Assembly: GCA_026707335.1 (NCBI GenBank)
Contig: JAPOXB010000011.1
Location: 1 to 10,224, forward strand
Direction of reading: 5' to 3'
DNA: 10,224 nt
DNA from: Chloroflexota bacterium
GTDB lineage: Bacteria > Chloroflexota > Dehalococcoidia > Bin125
The notes under the pieces are model-generated. The model ran no database searches. It was not told where the DNA came from and saw nothing but the letters and a program-made list of their open reading frames with translations. Below, piece by piece: positions 8,302-10,224 of the stretch (the first letter of the stretch is position 1; each line of letters starts with the position of its first letter). The position numbers and the translations under genes were made by a program.

Positions 8302-10224
8302 ATGTTCGCGCGCCCGCGCTTCACGCTCACCCTTCCCATCGCGCTGCTGATCGTCGCCGTGGCGAGCGCCGCCTGCGTCTTCGGCGGCGAGGGCGAGCGC
8401 GACCTCTCGGAGTTCTTCCCGGAGGCCCCCGCCGACGAGCCGGCGGAAGACGCCGCGGCCGGCGACGCCGGGGACGAGCAGCCCGCCGCCACCGGGACCG
8501 GGCCGGCCGAACCCACCTCCCTGCAAGACCAAGACGTGGACGAAGACCTGCTCGACGTGAGCGTGCCGCCGGAAACGGCCGTGGAGGCGGTGCAGAAGTA
8601 CTTCGCGCTGATCGCCAGCGACCGCTTCGGCGACGCCTACCGGCTGCTGGCCCTCGACGCCCGCGAGCGGATCACCGCCGAGGCCTTCGTGCAGCGGCAC
8701 GAGGACATCTGGGCCGAGGCGACGATCCGCGGCTTGCGCTGGGCGATCGTGCCGCCCCCGGCCGACAACGTGGCCGGCGTCGAGGTGGACCTGGTCTACG
8801 AGACGGACTTCTTCGGCGACGTGGCGGACCGGGTCTTCGTGCCGACCCTGCGCCAGCCCAATTGGGTGCTCGACTGGACGCCGGACGTGATCTTCGACGG
8901 GCTGGGGCAGCCCGGCACGCTGGTGCACCGCTTCATCGACGTGCCCGTGCGCGGCGACATCTTCGACCGCAACGGCGCGCCCCTGGCCGTCAAGGGCGAG
9001 CAGGCCGTGATCGGCATCTCGCACGACCTGATCGACACCCGCGACGAGGACCTGGTGGTCGACACGTTCGTCGAGAAGCTGCACCTCGACGAGACGGCGG
9101 TGCGCAACCTGGTCTTCCAGGACGTGCCGTCGTACTACTTCATCCCCATCGTGCGGCTCGAGCACAACGCCTCGCCGGCGCTGATCGCCGAGTTCGAGCA
9201 ACTGGCGGAGCTGGGCATCCTGGTGCGCCGCGAGACGATCCGGCTCTACCCCCAGGGCGAGACGGCGGCGCACATCGTCGGCTTCATGGGCGAGGTCAAC
9301 CCGGAGGAGTTGGCCGAGCTCGAGGTGGAGGGCTTCCGGCCCGGCGACGCGATCGGCCGCGACGGCGCGGAGGCCATCTTCGAATCGACGCTGGCGGGCA
9401 CGCGCGGCGGCCAGCTGACGATCATCGCGCCCAACGGGTCGACGCTGCGCCTGCTGGCGGAGCGGCCGTCGTCGCCCGCCCGCGACGTGTACCTGAGCAT
9501 CGACCTGCGCATCCAGCAATTGGCCGAGGCGGCCCTCGGCGAGGAGTCCGGCGCGATCATCGTGATGGACCCGCGCACCAACCAACTGCTGGCGGCGGCC
9601 TCGTATCCGCGCTTCAACCCCAACGACTTCGTCGGCGGGATCAGCCAGGAGGAGCTCGACGCCTACCTGGAGAACGAGCAGCGGCCGTTCGTCAACCGGG
9701 TGACGGAGGAGACCTACGCGCCGGGATCGACGTTCAAGGTCGTGACGGCCGCCGCCGCCCTGGAGGCGCTCGACTACACGCTCGACACCTACCTGCCCTG
9801 CGACTCGGTCTGGTTCGGGCTCGGACCGGACGTGCCGCTGAAGAACTGGAAGGAGGACGACGCGGGCAACCTCAACCTGCCGCAGGCGCTGGCCGAGAGC
9901 TGCAACACGTTCTTCTACCAGGTGGGGCTGGAGCTGCACTCGCAGGGCGAGAACCTGCTGCGCGAGTACACGGCGGGCTTCGGCTTCGGGCGGGAGACGG
10001 GCGTGCTGGGGCTCACCGAGGTGCCGGGCATCAATCCCGGCCCCGAGTGGAAGCGCCTCAACCTCAACGACTTCTGGTTCACCGGCGACACGGTCAACGT
10101 GAGCATCGGCCAGGGCTTCCTCGACGTGACGCCGATGCAGATCGCCAACGCCTACGCCGCCCTCGCGACCGACGGCATCCTGCGCACGCCGCTGGCGGCG
10201 CACTCGCTGCGCACGCCCGAGGGG
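8302..10224 (+). CDS. Class B penicillin-binding protein of the MecA/PBP2a-like type, 3'-truncated by the window edge
   Basis: D,D-transpeptidase that cross-links peptidoglycan outside the membrane; 641 residues are visible and no stop is reached. Domain order: an N-terminal hydrophobic segment (TLTLPIALLIVAVASAAC; membrane anchor, or a non-canonical lipobox with Cys25), an acidic Ala/Pro/Glu/Asp-rich linker (30-88), an NTF2-like MecA_N domain (about 90-200, ETAVEAVQKYFALIASDRFGDAYRLL to PNWVLDWTPDVIF), a PBP dimerisation domain beginning RGDIFDRNGAPLA (217-229) with RLYP (314-317) and IGRDGAE (351-357), and the transpeptidase domain. Active-site motifs are S476-T-F-K479 (SxxK) and S533-C-N535 (SxN); GQG is at 603-605. 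The KTG/KSG motif should lie beyond the window. Domain order matches S. aureus PBP2a, but resistance cannot be inferred. The start follows GGAAG at only 3 nt; the preceding gap has a TACACT -10-like hexamer at 8264-8269 without a clear -35. Confidence 0.92.
   Translation, partial: MFARPRFTLTLPIALLIVAVASAACVFGGEGERDLSEFFPEAPADEPAEDAAAGDAGDEQPAATGTGPAEPTSLQDQDVDEDLLDVSVPPETAVEAVQKYFALIASDRFGDAYRLLALDARERITAEAFVQRHEDIWAEATIRGLRWAIVPPPADNVAGVEVDLVYETDFFGDVADRVFVPTLRQPNWVLDWTPDVIFDGLGQPGTLVHRFIDVPVRGDIFDRNGAPLAVKGEQAVIGISHDLIDTRDEDLVVDTFVEKLHLDETAVRNLVFQDVPSYYFIPIVRLEHNASPALIAEFEQLAELGILVRRETIRLYPQGETAAHIVGFMGEVNPEELAELEVEGFRPGDAIGRDGAEAIFESTLAGTRGGQLTIIAPNGSTLRLLAERPSSPARDVYLSIDLRIQQLAEAALGEESGAIIVMDPRTNQLLAAASYPRFNPNDFVGGISQEELDAYLENEQRPFVNRVTEETYAPGSTFKVVTAAAALEALDYTLDTYLPCDSVWFGLGPDVPLKNWKEDDAGNLNLPQALAESCNTFFYQVGLELHSQGENLLREYTAGFGFGRETGVLGLTEVPGINPGPEWKRLNLNDFWFTGDTVNVSIGQGFLDVTPMQIANAYAALATDGILRTPLAAHSLRTPEG

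Noticed and set aside
8263..10203. A 646-codon open frame on the minus strand opposite the penicillin-binding protein
   Set aside because: Same GC-driven antisense artefact. The plus strand contains SxxK, SxN and PBP dimerisation motifs in one continuous frame.

Overview
The window is high-GC bacterial DNA (roughly 70% G+C by eye) with dense coding and short intergenic gaps. A dnaJ-hspR-clp heat-shock operon, lipoproteins and a MecA-type penicillin-binding protein point to a monoderm-like, high-GC lineage. Chloroflexota (Thermomicrobia or Sphaerobacter-like) or an actinobacterial relative would fit. This placement is inferred from gene content only.

Layout. Positions 1-3903 (+) hold a tightly packed chaperone operon: a 5'-truncated DnaJ with a reduced zinc centre, the MerR-type repressor HspR (overlapping dnaJ by 4 nt) and a large Clp AAA+ unfoldase that mixes ClpB-like and ClpC-like traits. 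A GC-rich hairpin at 3927-3955 separates it from a convergent minus-strand gene (3980-4885) for a secreted protein with two copies of a ~75-residue repeat. Positions 5040-6896 (-) look like a two-gene operon: a FrnE/DsbA-like thiol oxidoreductase, then an acyl-CoA dehydrogenase split by a single-base frameshift. Upstream on the same strand is a lipoprotein (6976-8202) that looks like a glycoside-hydrolase-type barrel without its catalytic glutamates. Diverging from it is a class B penicillin-binding protein (8302 to the window end, 3'-truncated).

Main discovery. The DsbA-like gene has an in-frame TGA at 6825-6827 exactly where the first cysteine of the catalytic CPWC motif belongs, giving U-P-W-C. 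The reading frame is intact for almost 200 codons afterwards. A long imperfect hairpin starts 5 nt after the TGA, with an apical loop beginning with G 22 nt downstream, which fits a bacterial SECIS element. The gene is therefore best read as a selenoprotein; automated calls would probably shorten it to start at 6797 and lose the active site. The main competing explanation is a sequencing error or a decaying operon, because the next gene carries a frameshift. The selenocysteine genes selA, selB, selC and selD are not in this window.

How the genes work together. DnaJ, HspR and the Clp unfoldase form a self-regulated proteostasis module. The oxidoreductase and dehydrogenase share a transcript, and a 22-bp near-palindrome covers the only good -10-like hexamer upstream of them. 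The remaining genes encode envelope or exported proteins.
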